Below are positions 16,972 to 24,857 of a stretch of DNA of 64,000 nt, piece after piece (positions within the stretch are counted from its first letter, which is position 1; the number at the start of each line of letters is the position of its first letter). The translations under genes and the position numbers were made by a program. This DNA comes from Lysinibacillus cavernae (lineage in GTDB: Bacteria; Bacillota; Bacilli; Bacillales_A; Planococcaceae): contig NZ_WMEF01000007.1 of assembly GCF_009724685.1 (NCBI RefSeq), forward strand, positions 1 to 64,000. The letters are read 5' to 3'. A model generated the notes under the pieces. The model worked only from the letters and a program-made list of their open reading frames with translations. It had not been told where the DNA came from and made no database searches.

Positions 16972-18396
16972 ATGTATCCAAATTGGATTTTACAACGAGC
17001 GTATTTAACACCGTTACGCAAGGCATTAGCTTATAAAAAGCGAAGCTGGACTTTTCAAGAATTAAATGACTTATCGATAAAGCGTGCCCATCAATTAGTG
17101 GCATTAGGTATTCAACAGGGTAATCGAATCGCTATTATGGGACCAAGTAAGCCAGAGCTAGTCATCATGATGTATGCCTGTATGCATTTACAATGTGAGA
17201 TGGTGATGCTTAATCGTAGACTGTCACAGGATGAACTGGCTTATCAGCTAGAGGATTCAGGAGCAGTGGCAGTGTTGATTGCAGACGAGGATGTAAGAAA
17301 GCTACCACCTGAAACAGCCCATCATTTATTTTCAACGATAGAAGAGGGAGTTGTGGGCTCACTAGACATTATGAAGGAATGGTCTTTACATCAAACAACA
17401 ACAATTATGTATACTTCGGGTACAACAGGGTTTCCAAAAGGCGTTCGCCAAACGGTAGGGAATCACCAAGCTAGCGCAACAGCCTCTGTTTTAAATATTG
17501 GATTACAGGCTAATGATGTTTGGCTATGTGCTGTACCGTTGTTTCATATTAGTGGGTTTTCAATATTAGTACGTTCGTTGCTGTATGGCAATCAAGTCTA
17601 TTTATATGATCAATTTGATGAGGATGCCATTTCGCAAAATATTATTGAGGGTGAAGTAACACATATGTCTGTTGTAGCGGTGACATTGGAAAGAATCTTA
17701 CATACGCTAGAGCAACAAAATGCGAAAGCTTCACCTCATTTTAAGCTGATGTTAGCTGGGGGTGGGCCAGTACCGGTTGATTATTTAGCGAGAGCACAGG
17801 CGTTAAACCTAGCTGTAGCGCAAACGTACGGTATGACAGAAACTTCCTCACAAACGGCCACATTGGCAAGTGAAGATGCCATGCGAAAAATTGGTTCTGC
17901 CGGGAAGCCTTTATTTTTTAATCAAATAAAAATTGCCGAGCCAAATGCAAAAGGTGAGGGGGAAATTTGCATCCGTGGCCCCCATGTCACACCTGGCTAT
18001 ATTGGGCGTTTTGCGCAAAAAAATTCAACGATTGATGGCTGGCTTCATACTGGAGATATTGGTCTTCTAGATGAGGACGGTTACTTATTTGTCATTGATC
18101 GCAGGGCAGATTTAATTATCTCAGGTGGAGAAAATATTTATCCCGCAGAAATAGAAAATGTGCTACTTACACATCCAGCCGTCAAAGAAGCGGGTGTGTG
18201 TGGTGTAAGTGATGATCAATGGGGACAGGTACCACTTGCGTTTATAGTGTTAAACGAGCCTGTATCTGTTGAGCAACTACATGCCTTTTGTTTACAGAAA
18301 CTTGCTAAATATAAGGTTCCTAAAGAGATTATTATTACAGACAGTCTTCCGCGAAACGGAGCAGATAAATTGCTCAGACGGAAATTACTACAATAA
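16972..18396 (+). CDS. menE: O-succinylbenzoate-CoA ligase
   Basis: A 474-residue adenylate-forming ligase that activates O-succinylbenzoate with ATP and CoA for MenB. Core motifs are present: A3 TIMYTSGTTGFPKGV (about 140-154), A5 QTYGMTETSSQ, A7 WLHTGDIGLLDEDGYLFVIDRRADLIISGGENIYPAEIE, and A10 NGADKLLRRK with the catalytic lysine. I choose ATG 16972, eight bases after TTGGAG, over the GTG at 16954. It lies 66 bases after the repeat array and beyond the menB terminator, so it needs its own promoter. None is obvious. No menC follows it. Confidence 0.94.
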   Translation: MYPNWILQRAYLTPLRKALAYKKRSWTFQELNDLSIKRAHQLVALGIQQGNRIAIMGPSKPELVIMMYACMHLQCEMVMLNRRLSQDELAYQLEDSGAVAVLIADEDVRKLPPETAHHLFSTIEEGVVGSLDIMKEWSLHQTTTIMYTSGTTGFPKGVRQTVGNHQASATASVLNIGLQANDVWLCAVPLFHISGFSILVRSLLYGNQVYLYDQFDEDAISQNIIEGEVTHMSVVAVTLERILHTLEQQNAKASPHFKLMLAGGGPVPVDYLARAQALNLAVAQTYGMTETSSQTATLASEDAMRKIGSAGKPLFFNQIKIAEPNAKGEGEICIRGPHVTPGYIGRFAQKNSTIDGWLHTGDIGLLDEDGYLFVIDRRADLIISGGENIYPAEIENVLLTHPAVKEAGVCGVSDDQWGQVPLAFIVLNEPVSVEQLHAFCLQKLAKYKVPKEIIITDSLPRNGADKLLRRKLLQ

Positions 18397-18432
18397 AAAA
18401 GAAGTCTTCTTAAAATGAAGACTTCTTTTTTA
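18397..18432 (+). terminator. Terminator of menE
   Basis: AAAAGAAGTCTTC pairs with GAAGACTTCTTTTT, with a 7-base loop and a T-rich tail, directly after the menE stop. Confidence 0.9.
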
Positions 18433-18518
18433 TTTGAACTTTTAGCATGAAATTAATCATTCATTAACATAATAAAAAAAGAGAGGCATAAACTATTTAG
18501 TAAAGGAGAATGACTCAT

Positions 18519-19700
18519 ATGAGGAAATATATATATAATGTTGTCATTATATTATTTGTTCTACAAATGAGTCATGTGCAAGTATTTGCAAACTATGAAA
18601 AAGATAACGTAGCAACTGCTCATTCAATTGAAACACTACAATCTCTCATAAATAAAGAAGTTATGCAGCTATCTACTGAGTTTACTATTCGTTATACTGG
18701 TGACATATCTGATATAAAAGAGGATCTAACAGAACTTACAAAAAATGCGATTCAAAACTCTTATATTTATACTAATATTTCTAGCTTTAAATGGAAGTAT
18801 GATGGGTATAACAATAATATTGTCATTGCATTTGCATTTACGTATCATATTTCACAAACAGAGGAAACCATTGTAGAGCAAACTTTGACGAATATTATAG
18901 CACCTATGCATGGATTAAGTGACATAGAAAAACTACAAGCTGCACATGATTTTATTGTCTTATCTGCGGAATACTCTAAGGAAACAGAAGGTAGTCAATA
19001 TTCCCCTTACACGCTACTTACAGAAAATAAGGGAGTCTGTCAGGCATATGCTTTAGTGTTATATCGAATGTTGGAGATGTTAGGATTTGAAGTACAATAT
19101 GTGCCAGGAAAAGTGGGTGAACAACTACATGCTTGGGTATTAGTGAAGCTTGATTCTAATTGGTATCATATTGATGTGACATGGGATGACCCTTTACCTG
19201 ATCGTAAGGGGGAAGTACGCTATCAATATTTTTTAGTGTCGGATCGCCAATTATCACAAGACCATACCTGGGACTATGCAGATTTCCCTGCCGCAACAAG
19301 CGAGAAGTACACTGGAATTCAGGAAGAAACGATAAGTCAGAGTTTAACAGTACCTTTACAATATCGTTTTAATCCAAATATGGGCTTATCAATTATTGGA
19401 GAAAATAGGAAAGTTGTAAAAAAAATAGCTGAACAACCTACAATGCTCGTCACACAAAAACAAAATGAGCAAAACACTTTAGTTCAGTTCGACTTAAATG
19501 AGTGGTCGCCGATAATAGTAGAAAGTAACGTGATTTTTGTAGCGATTCATGCAAAAGCTAAGCGTGGTACTATACTAAAAACAACGAACAGGCAAACGTC
19601 TATTTATCGAACGGAGAAACGTATGCCACAAGAAAAATACGTCATAATAAAGGAGGTGCCCCACTTGTTTTTTGGGGCACCTCCTTACTCATGTTATTGA
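18519..19700 (+). CDS. Secreted transglutaminase-like protein
   Basis: A 393-residue exported protein. The start at 18519 is ten bases after GGAG. The in-frame ATG at 18510 touches the ribosome binding site. A signal peptide covers about residues 1-24 (YNVVIILFVLQMSHVQVFA). The transglutaminase/protease-like core has Cys174 (NKGVCQAYA), His204 (LHAWVLVK) and Asp219 (YHIDVTWDDP), a complete triad. The family includes bacterial peptidases and cross-linking enzymes, and the substrate here is unknown. The last 15 or so codons run through the hairpin that terminates the convergent zinc-protein gene, and the stop overlaps that gene by seven bases. The C-terminus may therefore be a read-through extension. 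Confidence 0.82.
   Translation: MRKYIYNVVIILFVLQMSHVQVFANYEKDNVATAHSIETLQSLINKEVMQLSTEFTIRYTGDISDIKEDLTELTKNAIQNSYIYTNISSFKWKYDGYNNNIVIAFAFTYHISQTEETIVEQTLTNIIAPMHGLSDIEKLQAAHDFIVLSAEYSKETEGSQYSPYTLLTENKGVCQAYALVLYRMLEMLGFEVQYVPGKVGEQLHAWVLVKLDSNWYHIDVTWDDPLPDRKGEVRYQYFLVSDRQLSQDHTWDYADFPAATSEKYTGIQEETISQSLTVPLQYRFNPNMGLSIIGENRKVVKKIAEQPTMLVTQKQNEQNTLVQFDLNEWSPIIVESNVIFVAIHAKAKRGTILKTTNRQTSIYRTEKRMPQEKYVIIKEVPHLFFGAPPYSCY
19650..19686 (-). terminator. Terminator of the zinc-binding protein gene
   Basis: AAGGAGGTGCCCCA pairs with TGGGGCACCTCCTT (14-bp perfect stem). The T-rich tail lies on the minus strand (TTTATTATG). It sits inside the 3' end of the convergent transglutaminase-like gene. 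Confidence 0.82.
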
Positions 19701-20731
19701 ACGTTTAAAGCTTTTTCTAACGTTTGAATGTTTTTTTGCATCAAGGTGAAATAGGTTTCATCATTTTTTTCATCATCGGCTGTTAGCACGCTTAAATTAT
19801 GCAATACAAGTGATTCCGCGCCAACTTCTTTTTGAATGACTTCTGCTAATTTAGAGGAAACATTTTGCTCAAATAAAATAAAGTGAATATGCAATTCATT
19901 TGCTTTGTCTACAATCTTTGTTAGTTCCTTTTGTGATGGTTCGTTTTGAGAATTTAAGCCAGCAATTGGAACTTGCGTTAAACCATATTGACCTGCAATA
20001 TAGCCAAATGCAGCATGTGATACAAAGAATGTTTTATTTTGTGCTTTGTCAGTCATGGCTTTAAAGTCTGTATCTAAATCTTGTAACTCTTTTACTAATT
20101 CTTCATAGTTCGTGTTAAAAGTTGATTCTTGAGCAGGCATTTTTTCAACTAACGTATTTTTTATAGCAAGCGCTAAATCCTGACTAATTGTAGGAGATAG
20201 CCAAACATGTGGATCAATATCACCATGCTCATGATCGTCATGACCATGCTCTTCATCTTCATGATCGTGCGCTTCCTCTGTAGCAGCATGATCATGGTCG
20301 TCATGCCCATCTGCTTCATGCTCTTCTTCTGCATGGACATGACCTGTGCTGACAGCTAATTTTTCATCTGAAACCTGATCGGCAGTTGCCATCATTGTGA
20401 CATCTTCGTTTGCTAATGTCTTTTTAGCATTTTCTACAAAGCCCTCAAGCCCTAAGCCGACATAGAAAAAGATATCAGCGTCTGCTAATTTCATCATATC
20501 TTTTTGAGTTGGTTCAAATGTGTGTTCATTGGCACCAGCAGGATAAATAGAAGATACCTCAACTGAATCGCCACCAATGCGCTCTGCAAAATAGCTTAAA
20601 GGGTAAACGGTTGTATAGACGGTTAATTTATCCTTATCATCAGACTTTTGGGCAGTGGACGATTTGTCTCCACAAGCGGCAGTAAACAGGGTAAGGACAG
20701 CAACTAGCACTAATAAATACAATTTTTTCAT
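19694..20731 (-). CDS. znuA: Zinc ABC transporter substrate-binding lipoprotein
   Basis: A 345-residue cluster A-I lipoprotein for high-affinity zinc uptake. The lipobox TAAC places the lipidated Cys at residue 20. Metal ligands include His70 (ANEHTFEP) and His175 (DPHVW), with a further His in FVSHAAFGY. A His/Asp/Glu-rich loop spans about 131-169, the hallmark of ZnuA/AdcA proteins. A near-perfect Zur box precedes it. The permease and ATPase genes that should work with it are not adjacent, so they lie elsewhere. A manganese-type role is unlikely given the His-rich loop and the Zur site. Confidence 0.92.
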   Translation of the reverse strand: MKKLYLLVLVAVLTLFTAACGDKSSTAQKSDDKDKLTVYTTVYPLSYFAERIGGDSVEVSSIYPAGANEHTFEPTQKDMMKLADADIFFYVGLGLEGFVENAKKTLANEDVTMMATADQVSDEKLAVSTGHVHAEEEHEADGHDDHDHAATEEAHDHEDEEHGHDDHEHGDIDPHVWLSPTISQDLALAIKNTLVEKMPAQESTFNTNYEELVKELQDLDTDFKAMTDKAQNKTFFVSHAAFGYIAGQYGLTQVPIAGLNSQNEPSQKELTKIVDKANELHIHFILFEQNVSSKLAEVIQKEVGAESLVLHNLSVLTADDEKNDETYFTLMQKNIQTLEKALNVQ

Positions 20732-20750
20732 ATAATAAGATACCTCTCTT

Positions 20751-20771
20751 AAATAGTAATCATTACGATTT
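20751..20771 (-). promoter_or_regulatory. Zur box
   Basis: AAATAGTAAT, one base, then ATTACGATTT. This is one base away from the Bacillus Zur consensus AAATCGTAAT-N-ATTACGATTT. It is 20 bases upstream of the zinc-binding protein start, so the gene is expected to be on when zinc is scarce. Confidence 0.9.
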
Positions 20772-20840
20772 GTTTTTTAGAACAGTTATTATGATAACGC
20801 ACAACTTAAAAAAGTACAAGAAAAAAATGCCCTCCGAAAG

Positions 20841-21074
20841 TTAATTCTTTTTCGAAGGCCATTTTTCGGGTACAGGATCAAAGCCACCAGGATGAAGCGG
20901 ATGGCATTTAGCTATACGTGCAATGGTTAAGAGGAGACCTTTTAGTGCTCCATGCTTTTGAAAAGCCTCAAGCCCATAAGAAGAGCAGGTAGGATGGAAA
21001 CGACAAGTCGGTGGCGTCATCGGTGAAATGAATTTTCTGTAGAACTGAATGAGCCAAATAAAGGGGTATTTCAT
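20841..21074 (-). CDS. yidD: Membrane protein insertion efficiency factor YidD
   Basis: A 77-residue protein of the YidD family (B. subtilis YtjA), thought to help membrane protein insertion next to the YidC/Sec machinery. The family core is clear: [28 protein letters not shown] and [14 protein letters not shown], with its conserved cysteines. An N-terminal amphipathic helix attaches it to the membrane. Its ATG overlaps the stop of the preceding 53-codon gene (ATGA). Confidence 0.95.
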   Translation of the reverse strand: MKYPFIWLIQFYRKFISPMTPPTCRFHPTCSSYGLEAFQKHGALKGLLLTIARIAKCHPLHPGGFDPVPEKWPSKKN

Positions 21075-21232
21075 CGTTGTTCTTCCTCTTGCTGAGACGT
21101 CATTTGTTCAGGCTTTGGATCGATAGATTGTGTGAAAATATGATTTTTTTTCTTCAAAATGATAATGACTGAAACACCAAACATTAGCATCATCATGGCA
21201 ATCATAATGATAATCGGTAAAGGTACACCCAT
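21071..21232 (-). CDS. Small single-span membrane protein, 53 aa
   Basis: A short gene reading [15 protein letters not shown] onward, with one hydrophobic helix at about residues 4-26 followed by a polar tail rich in Gln and Glu. GGAGTG lies eight bases before the ATG and the stop overlaps the yidD start (ATGA), which implies translational coupling. I do not recognise the family. The coupling and codon pattern support a real gene. Confidence 0.7.
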   Translation of the reverse strand: MGVPLPIIIMIAMMMLMFGVSVIIILKKKNHIFTQSIDPKPEQMTSQQEEEQR

Positions 21233-21262
21233 TGCTTTCACTCCAAATTCAATGAATTATGA

Positions 21263-21409
21263 TTAGTTATTCTCTTGATGATTGTTTTGCTGCGGTTTTT
21301 CATCAATAGTATGCTTAAAGGCATAGGCACGGTTGACACTGATAATCGTCGCAATAGTGATAAAGATAACGATGATAACTGCGACTATTAAGAGCGTAGT
21401 TAAACTCAT
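21263..21409 (-). CDS. ytzI: YtzI-like small membrane protein, 48 aa
   Basis: A 48-residue protein with one N-terminal membrane helix (MSLTTLLIVAVIIVIFITIA) and a polar tail ending in Asn/Gln-rich residues. An AACGGAGTGAATACT leader gives a ribosome binding site. Its size, its single helix and its position just upstream of YidD resemble B. subtilis ytzI near ytjA. Function unknown. It probably forms one transcript with the next two small genes. Confidence 0.65.
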   Translation of the reverse strand: MSLTTLLIVAVIIVIFITIATIISVNRAYAFKHTIDEKPQQNNHQENN

Positions 21410-21547
21410 AGTATTCACTCCGTTCTTTGTTCATCATACCCTATTATAAATTATATGGTCATTTTATTTGTGAAGGAAGTTTGACATTCCAGCGAATAAA
21501 ACAACACCTTTCTCTCCATACTATGGAAAAAGGAGTGAATCGTAAAG

Positions 21548-21865
21548 ATGGATCGTCAGCGCGTATATTTTTCACTTGCCAATAGAACCTACTATACAAA
21601 TCCATATGCAGGGCCGTGGAATTTTGAACTGAATGTAGATCGCCAAGCACTAGATGTATTTGAGAGAATTTTTCAGCAAATGCAGCTGTTAGAAATTTCA
21701 AATGCATGGCGGGCACAGTTACCGTATATACAGTATCACTTAGATAGGGAAAATGATGAAATTGATAAAAGATTAATGAAAATTTATGCACTTGTTCATG
21801 AATATGGGGATGATGACACAAAATCGTTCGTAGAGCAGCTTCCTTATTTCAATAAACGTGTTTAA
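21548..21865 (+). CDS. Conserved hypothetical protein, 105 aa
   Basis: A 105-residue soluble protein rich in aromatic and charged residues (RVYFSLANRTYYTNPYAGPWNFELN). No signal peptide, membrane segment or recognisable catalytic motif is visible. The body looks helical, with heptad-like hydrophobic spacing from residue 30 on. The leader GGAGTGAATCGTAAAG gives an acceptable ribosome binding site. The gene stands alone and ends in a strong terminator. I do not recognise the family. Confidence 0.7.
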   Translation: MDRQRVYFSLANRTYYTNPYAGPWNFELNVDRQALDVFERIFQQMQLLEISNAWRAQLPYIQYHLDRENDEIDKRLMKIYALVHEYGDDDTKSFVEQLPYFNKRV

Positions 21866-21867
21866 AC

Positions 21868-21904
21868 GAAAAAAGGTCACTGAAATCAGCAGTGACCTTT
21901 TTCG
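21868..21904. terminator. Bidirectional terminator
   Basis: GAAAAAAGGTCACTG pairs with CAGTGACCTTTTT, with an A-run on one side and a T-run on the other. It serves the 105-codon gene on the plus strand and the convergent aroM-like gene on the minus strand. Confidence 0.92.
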
Positions 21905-21907
21905 CCA

Positions 21908-22588
21908 TTAACAAATAGCTTTTAATATAGTGAAAACAGTTTCTCTAGGAACAATTATAGGTATATTGAGTTTGTTTTTAATTGAATTTTTCATGGTCGT
22001 AGAATAACCCATACAATCAAGGATGAGCAAATCTGCGCCATGCTTTTGTAGTTGCTGTGCTTTTGTCAATAAATCTTGTGCATCGAAGCGATAAGGTGAG
22101 CTTGCAGAAAATGTCACATCAAATTGTGCTTTTTGCCATTTCTCCGCAACAGTTAGTTGTTGTTCAGGCTCTGGGCCAATTAAACCGAGTGCTAATTCTG
22201 TATGTAACCCTTTTACTAAGTTAGTCATGATACGATCGGGTAGTAATAGATTTTTAAAGGATAATTTATTTGCAAAATCTCCTGTACACATAAGCAATAT
22301 CCAAGTGAATTCATGTAGATTACGAATGCATTTTTGAATATAAGGCATTAGCTTTTGTTTACTAAGCTTTACTTGCTGACCATTTGTAAGTAGAGTCACT
22401 AAAACGTCTGTGTCTTCACTTGAAGGTGAAAGAGCAGCGATTTCAGAAGAAGAGAGGGAATCAAGTACACCAAATTCATCAACATTTAGGCCTGCTTCTC
22501 TTAATTGCTGAATATCCCCAGCCATATCTTTGCGAGGTGCTTGACCAATTGTTACAATGGCAATTTTCGAATTTTCCAATGTGCTCAC
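21908..22588 (-). CDS. AroM-family protein
   Basis: A 226-residue protein of the AroM family. Motifs are IAIVTIGQAPRKDM near the N-terminus, DVLVTLLTNGQQV, and LILDCMGYSTTMK near residues 187-199. The family is related in fold to Asp/Glu/hydantoin racemases, and the conserved Cys of LDCMGY would be one of the possible catalytic cysteines. No function is established. It is the last gene of the minus arm, and its start overlaps the amidohydrolase stop by four bases, so a role in the same peptide/amide pathway is likely. Confidence 0.88.
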   Translation of the reverse strand: MSTLENSKIAIVTIGQAPRKDMAGDIQQLREAGLNVDEFGVLDSLSSSEIAALSPSSEDTDVLVTLLTNGQQVKLSKQKLMPYIQKCIRNLHEFTWILLMCTGDFANKLSFKNLLLPDRIMTNLVKGLHTELALGLIGPEPEQQLTVAEKWQKAQFDVTFSASSPYRFDAQDLLTKAQQLQKHGADLLILDCMGYSTTMKNSIKNKLNIPIIVPRETVFTILKAIC

Positions 22589-23727
22589 TCCGCTTCGTAA
22601 TATTTTTGTCCATTTACATAAGTTTGTAGAACCTTTGCTTCGGTTTCAAAAATAGGATGTGACCAAACTACAAAATCAGCATCCTTACCTTTCTCCAGGC
22701 TACCAATTCGATGATCAAGCTGTACGAGCTTAGCGGCATTGATCGTAATACTTTTTAAGGCCGTTTCGTCATCTAAACCATAGCGAATTGCTTCAGAGGC
22801 ACAATACTTTAAGTATTGGATAGGTACAAAAGGATGGTCAGTCATGATGGCAAATGGAATATTGTGCTCTTTAAAAATAGCTGCAATTGCTGGTGTGGAA
22901 TTACGTGTTTCATACTTAGTTGGTGTTAACATATAGGGACCAATCGTTGCATGAAAGCCACTATTTTTTACTGCATCAACAATCATATAACCTTCTGTAC
23001 AATGTTCTAAATGTAGCTGTACATTAAATTCTTTGGCAATTCGTATAGCTGTCATAATATCATCTGCTCTGTGGCAGTGTAGGCGAAGGGGCATGTCCCC
23101 TTGTAGCACTTCAATAAATGGGCGTAACTCTGTATTTTGGTTTGTTTGTTCCGCTTTTTCTCGTTCATTAAGGCGACTAGCACGTTGGAAGCCATCACGT
23201 AAAAGCTGGGCAATGGCCATGCGAGTCATAGGCTTTCTTTTATATTGATTGCCAAAGACGTTTTTGGGATTTTCACCTAAGGCTCCTTTCAAGCCGCTAC
23301 GTTCTACTAAAATACGAGATGCAAGCGTTGGACCTGCTGTTTTAAGGATGCTCCAAATGCCTCCAATGACATTGGCACTACCTGGACCAGTTTGCACAGT
23401 TGTTACGCCACCTTCTAGTGCAAGTTGAAAGGAAAAATGGCGAATATCTACACTATCTAAAGCATGCATAAGCGGTGTAAACGGCTCACTATATTCATTG
23501 GCATCATTAATATCTTCTGTTACTTCTGACCAAGTTCCAACGTGTGCATGAATATCAATTAATCCAGGTGTGACATAAGCCCCTTGTAGATCAACTAATT
23601 CAGCATTGGGCGGAATCTTTTTGGCTGGACCAATATAGACAATGCGTCCATCTTCGACCCATAACTGTTCAAAAATATCATTCTGTTCATTAACCGTGAG
23701 AAACTTTGCATGATGATAAATGATCAT
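22585..23727 (-). CDS. Amidohydrolase (imidazolonepropionase-like)
   Basis: A 380-residue metal-dependent amidohydrolase with the TIM-barrel layout. The first metal pair is His60 and His62 (GLIDIHAHVG), with RLHCHRADDI and LEHCTEGY as later His ligands and MTDHPF as the terminal Asp. Strand-end motifs SLEKGKDADFVVWSHPIFE close the beta-sandwich. It is cytoplasmic and cleaves an amide or cyclic amide bond; the substrate is unknown. It overlaps both neighbours by four bases. The upstream neighbour is a paralogue that lacks the HxH pair, so the two may form a working/non-working pair. Confidence 0.9.
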   Translation of the reverse strand: MIIYHHAKFLTVNEQNDIFEQLWVEDGRIVYIGPAKKIPPNAELVDLQGAYVTPGLIDIHAHVGTWSEVTEDINDANEYSEPFTPLMHALDSVDIRHFSFQLALEGGVTTVQTGPGSANVIGGIWSILKTAGPTLASRILVERSGLKGALGENPKNVFGNQYKRKPMTRMAIAQLLRDGFQRASRLNEREKAEQTNQNTELRPFIEVLQGDMPLRLHCHRADDIMTAIRIAKEFNVQLHLEHCTEGYMIVDAVKNSGFHATIGPYMLTPTKYETRNSTPAIAAIFKEHNIPFAIMTDHPFVPIQYLKYCASEAIRYGLDDETALKSITINAAKLVQLDHRIGSLEKGKDADFVVWSHPIFETEAKVLQTYVNGQKYYEAE

Positions 23728-24794
23728 TTTGTCAACCCTTCTTCCCGTGCATAAACTTTCTTTCCTTTAATAAAAGTTGCTACTACCTGTGCATCTAAAT
23801 CTAATGGATGCTTATCCCATATCACAAAGTCAGCAAGAAGACCATCACGAATAGTGCCTGTTTTATGGGCTATGCCAAGGAAGTTTGCAGCACCCGTTGT
23901 CAGGGCATAAAGTACATCCGAGCGTGTCATACCTTCTCTTACGGCTAAACAGCCCTCTAACGTTAAATGAGATGTGCTACTAACTGGATGGTCCGTACAA
24001 AACACAAACGGAATATGTTGATTTGACAGTTGACGATAGAGTTTTGGCGATAATGCCATCATCTCATTATGCTCTATATACCTAAATGTTGGTCCAGCAA
24101 TGACCGTATGGAAGGTTGCCTCCTTAAGAAGAGGTATTTCAGTGCCATGAATAACATGAAAGTCAAAAGCTTTGTTAAATTCTTGTTGCAGTCGTTCTAT
24201 CAGTTCGATATCCACGGCTTTATGTGCTCGTACAATGATTTTCTTAATGGCTGGTTCTTGTTGCTGAATATGTTTTAGTGTTTCTCTTAAAATTCTGGCG
24301 ATCCCCATGCGTGTTAGTGGTTTTTTCTTTTCAGCAAAAAATGTACTTTTCGCCTGATGACCAATGGAAAAGGAATAAGCAACATCTTTTGAAATGACCA
24401 TTTCATCAACCGTTGTATGTGTATGATGAATGATAGCCGATTTTGCACCAATCAAGCTTTTAGGGGAGGAAACAATATGTGATGCAGTGATACCATGAGA
24501 TATAGCTTTTTGAAATGCTGCATCAAAGGGATAAATACCATCTACAACAGAATATTGTAGGTGTGAGTCAAATTCATAGCTATCATTACCTTCCCAACGA
24601 ATACCTATTTCAGCTAAGCCGATTTGTGAACAACTGTCGATTAAGCCAGGTGTAATATAGAATCCTTCTAAATTAATTTCCGTTTCGCTCGTATTAGAAG
24701 AATGGTCGAAGAATTGCCCTTGCACATGAAATGACTGTTTATTAAAGCTACGAGTCTCCGAGTTAAAAACAAGTCCATTTATATATTGAGTCAT
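23724..24794 (-). CDS. Degenerate amidohydrolase paralogue
   Basis: A 356-residue paralogue of the downstream amidohydrolase. Shared features are LEGFYITPGLID, KKPLTRMGIARILRE (compare RKPMTRMAIAQLLRD in the partner), FCTDHPVSS and a C-terminal GTIRDGLLADFVIWDKHPLD. The first metal-binding pair is lost: where active members have His-X-His, this one reads Asp53-Ser54-Cys55-Ser56-Gln57. Other His ligands are also altered (IVRAHKAVDI, HVIHGTEIP). It is probably catalytically dead or uses another chemistry. Four-base overlap with the intact enzyme suggests co-translation and perhaps heterodimer formation. Confidence 0.85.
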   Translation of the reverse strand: MTQYINGLVFNSETRSFNKQSFHVQGQFFDHSSNTSETEINLEGFYITPGLIDSCSQIGLAEIGIRWEGNDSYEFDSHLQYSVVDGIYPFDAAFQKAISHGITASHIVSSPKSLIGAKSAIIHHTHTTVDEMVISKDVAYSFSIGHQAKSTFFAEKKKPLTRMGIARILRETLKHIQQQEPAIKKIIVRAHKAVDIELIERLQQEFNKAFDFHVIHGTEIPLLKEATFHTVIAGPTFRYIEHNEMMALSPKLYRQLSNQHIPFVFCTDHPVSSTSHLTLEGCLAVREGMTRSDVLYALTTGAANFLGIAHKTGTIRDGLLADFVIWDKHPLDLDAQVVATFIKGKKVYAREEGLTK

Positions 24795-24818
24795 CGGATC
24801 AAATCTCTCCTTATGAAG

Positions 24819-24852
24819 AGAAAAGCGGAGACAGGAATCTCCACTTTTCTAG
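24819..24852 (-). terminator. Partial terminator after the solute-binding protein gene
   Basis: AGAAAAGCGGAGA pairs imperfectly with TCTCCACTTTTCT, and the minus-strand tail is only moderately T-rich. It probably lowers expression of the three downstream enzyme genes relative to the binding protein, a common arrangement in ABC loci. Confidence 0.6.
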
Positions 24853-24857
24853 TTTAA

